A stretch of DNA of 64,000 bases from Marinobacterium marinum (GTDB lineage: Bacteria > Pseudomonadota > Gammaproteobacteria > Pseudomonadales > Balneatricaceae): assembly GCF_013868415.1 (NCBI RefSeq), contig NZ_JACEMT010000046.1:62001-126000 (forward strand). The letters run 5' to 3'. Under the pieces are notes generated by a model. The model did not search any database. It was not told where the DNA came from and was given only the letters and a program-made list of their open reading frames with translations. The position numbers and the translations under genes are program-made. Within the stretch, counting starts at the first letter, position 1, and each line of letters starts with the position of its first letter. Below are positions 62,552-64,000 of the stretch, piece by piece.

Positions 62552-63247
62552 GTGCGCCTGGATCGCTTTATCTGTAAACATACCGAGCACGGCCACAAAC
62601 GCTCGCGCCACCTGATCGCGGGTGGCCGGGTTGAAGTGGATAATCGTGTTGTCACCGACCCTCTTTGCCCGGTCACCCCTTTCAGTACCGTGCGGCTGGA
62701 CGATCAACTCCTGCAGCAGCAGCGCGCATACTATCTGATGCTGAATAAACCGTCAGGCTATCTCAGCGCCACCCGCGACCCGCAACATGCGACCGTGCTG
62801 GAACTGCTACCGAAGCATCTGCGCACGGAACTGCATCTGGCCGGGCGCCTGGATCGCGCCACCACGGGACTGCTGCTGCTGACCAACGATGGTCATTGGT
62901 CACGCCGAATAACCGCGCCAGAACACCGGATTCCCAAAACCTATCGGGTCACCACAGCCGAACGAATACACTCGGATGCAGAAGAACGCTTCACCCAGGG
63001 AATTTGGCTGGCCCGCGAACAGGTCATGACCTCGGCCGCACAACTGGAACGCCTGACCGACAACCAGTGCCGTCTGACTATTTACGAAGGCCGTCACCAT
63101 CAGGTCAAGCGGATGTTTGCAGCCATCAGCAACGAGGTCATCGCGCTGCACCGTGAAAGCATGGGTGACATCCAACTTGACCCGCAACTGCCGCCCGGTG
63201 AATACCGTTCTCTAACGGCGGTCGAACAGCAGTCGATAGCGGTGTAG
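62552..63247 (+). CDS. rsuA: 16S rRNA pseudouridine(516) synthase, RsuA family
   Basis: A 231-residue pseudouridine synthase. N-terminal S4 RNA-binding domain (MRLDRFICKHTEHGHKRSRHLIAGGRVEVDN), then the catalytic motif HLAGRLDRATTGLLLLTNDG with the catalytic Asp, and EGRHHQVKRMFAA near the end. Start is GTG 62552. The length is that of RsuA, which modifies U516 of 16S rRNA; RluE/RluF subfamily membership cannot be excluded. Confidence 0.88.
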   Translation: MRLDRFICKHTEHGHKRSRHLIAGGRVEVDNRVVTDPLCPVTPFSTVRLDDQLLQQQRAYYLMLNKPSGYLSATRDPQHATVLELLPKHLRTELHLAGRLDRATTGLLLLTNDGHWSRRITAPEHRIPKTYRVTTAERIHSDAEERFTQGIWLAREQVMTSAAQLERLTDNQCRLTIYEGRHHQVKRMFAAISNEVIALHRESMGDIQLDPQLPPGEYRSLTAVEQQSIAV

Positions 63248-63358
63248 CCCCCTGATCAAACCCTGTGACGGATCAATACACGGCCAAATGGACTGGACTC
63301 AGCCCCGGTGCTCACTTAGTCTGAACAGAACCGGATATAACGGACGCCTATCACGACC

Positions 63359-64000
63359 ATGCCACACTCCGCTTCTGCACACCCTGCTCCAGCCCATGCC
63401 GCACAACCATCTGTCGAGCCTGTCATTCAGCACCCGCCGCGCAAGAGTCTGAACCTGCTCAGTTTCAATATTCAGGTTGGCATCAGAACACAGGCATATC
63501 GACATTACCTGACCCGCAGTTGGCAACACCTGTTACCCCATCGGCACCGTAACCGGACACTGGACCAAATTGGTCGCCTGTTACGTCAGTATGACCTGGT
63601 GGCACTGCAGGAGGTCGATGGCGGCAGCCTGCGCAGCGGCTTTGTGAACCAGGTCGAATATCTGGCCGGAGCGGGCCACTTCCCCTACTGGTACCAACAG
63701 CTCAACCGCAACCTGGGCAAGCTGGCTCAACACAGTAACGGAGTACTGAGCCGCCTGGAGCCCAGCCTGGTTGAAGACCATCCACTCCCCGGCCTGATCC
63801 CCGGCCGGGGCGCCATTCTGATTCGTCTGGGACAGGGGAAGGACGCGCTGTTGATCATCGTGCTCCATCTGGCGCTGGGGGCACGCACTCAGGACCGACA
63901 GCTGCGTTTTATCCGCGAACTGATCGAAGACCACCCTCATGTGGTATTGATGGGCGATATGAACAACCCGCTGGAACACCTGCTCCAGCGACCGGCACTA
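63359..64000 (+). CDS. EEP-superfamily hydrolase, 3' truncated by window end
   Basis: An open frame with no stop to the window end; 214 codons are visible. A Pro/Ala/His-rich N-terminal tail (about 28 residues) precedes the EEP fold: LNLLSFNIQVGI, LVALQEVDGGSLRSG, IIVLHLALGARTQDRQL and VVLMGDMNNP. No signal peptide. A cytoplasmic phosphodiesterase or nuclease of unknown substrate; it shares only the fold motifs with the EEP gene at 59807. The ATG at 63359 has no strong ribosome site. Confidence 0.8.
   Translation, partial: MPHSASAHPAPAHAAQPSVEPVIQHPPRKSLNLLSFNIQVGIRTQAYRHYLTRSWQHLLPHRHRNRTLDQIGRLLRQYDLVALQEVDGGSLRSGFVNQVEYLAGAGHFPYWYQQLNRNLGKLAQHSNGVLSRLEPSLVEDHPLPGLIPGRGAILIRLGQGKDALLIIVLHLALGARTQDRQLRFIRELIEDHPHVVLMGDMNNPLEHLLQRPAL

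Overview
The window is 64 kb of moderately GC-rich, densely coding chromosomal DNA with no rRNA, tRNA, insertion sequence, prophage or CRISPR array that I could see. Gene content (kdsA, cysK, trpS, sbcB, rmuC, yejK/ndpA, rsuA, yaaA), PilZ and GGDEF proteins, ectoine breakdown, sulfide oxidation and a group 3b-type hydrogenase all suggest a marine or halotolerant gammaproteobacterium. An Oceanospirillales/Marinobacterium-like lineage is my best guess, and it is inference. The gene set looks chromosomal and mostly vertically inherited, with a few AT-richer patches (about 6.9 kb, 34.5-36.3 kb, 37.6-38.3 kb and 54.0-54.8 kb).

Layout. 0-24.5 kb is mostly housekeeping: PilZ-like protein and kdsA; a pseudokinase/FGE-sulfatase fusion followed by a DUF4139 protein; Sel1 protein; cysK; patatin; small conserved proteins (VF530, DUF3010); Dyp peroxidase; trpS; DUF2789; yaaA; a Tim44-like protein; a K+ channel/TrkA-N protein with a DUF6394 membrane partner; an M16 protease; sbcB; a YchJ-like protein; and a DUF349 protein. 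24.8-32.8 kb holds a MASE1-GGDEF diguanylate cyclase directly followed by an NAD(P)-type [NiFe] hydrogenase set in the order beta, Fe-alcohol dehydrogenase, gamma, delta, alpha, maturation protease; the alcohol dehydrogenase interrupts the usual order. 33-42 kb contains an EamA transporter, an AT-richer YfiR-YfiN-YfiB c-di-GMP module, a LysE exporter, a YgjP-like metalloprotease, two poorly known membrane proteins, rmuC, manC and phhB. 42.4-47.7 kb is an ectoine-degradation block (M20 deacetylase, DoeD, DoeA, DoeC), followed by an MdtJI-like SMR pair and a divergent LysR regulator. 49.5-53.9 kb is a sulfide-oxidation operon (MBL persulfide dioxygenase-like, DUF442-SQR fusion, SulP). 54.0-54.8 kb is a small AT-rich unit with a Rnk-like GreA/B C-terminal-domain gene, a structured leader and a 29-residue lysine-rich peptide gene.

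55-61.5 kb is the part I find most interesting: a DeoR/GlpR-type regulator, a complete Ugp-like ABC importer, an endonuclease/exonuclease/phosphatase-fold (EEP) enzyme and a HAD phosphatase, tightly packed in one operon. Its promoter carries four 7-nt CTGTCAT-like repeats at exact 11-nt spacing (a Pho box, 54849-54888), a -10 box 10 nt downstream, and a matched pair of TTTCGTTCG / CGAACGAAA half-sites over the start region. I read it as a phosphate-starvation-induced system that imports a phosphodiester or phosphomonoester and strips phosphate from it in two steps, with EEP and HAD enzymes in the role normally played by UgpQ. The window ends with yejK/ndpA, an RsuA-type pseudouridine synthase and a truncated second EEP protein.
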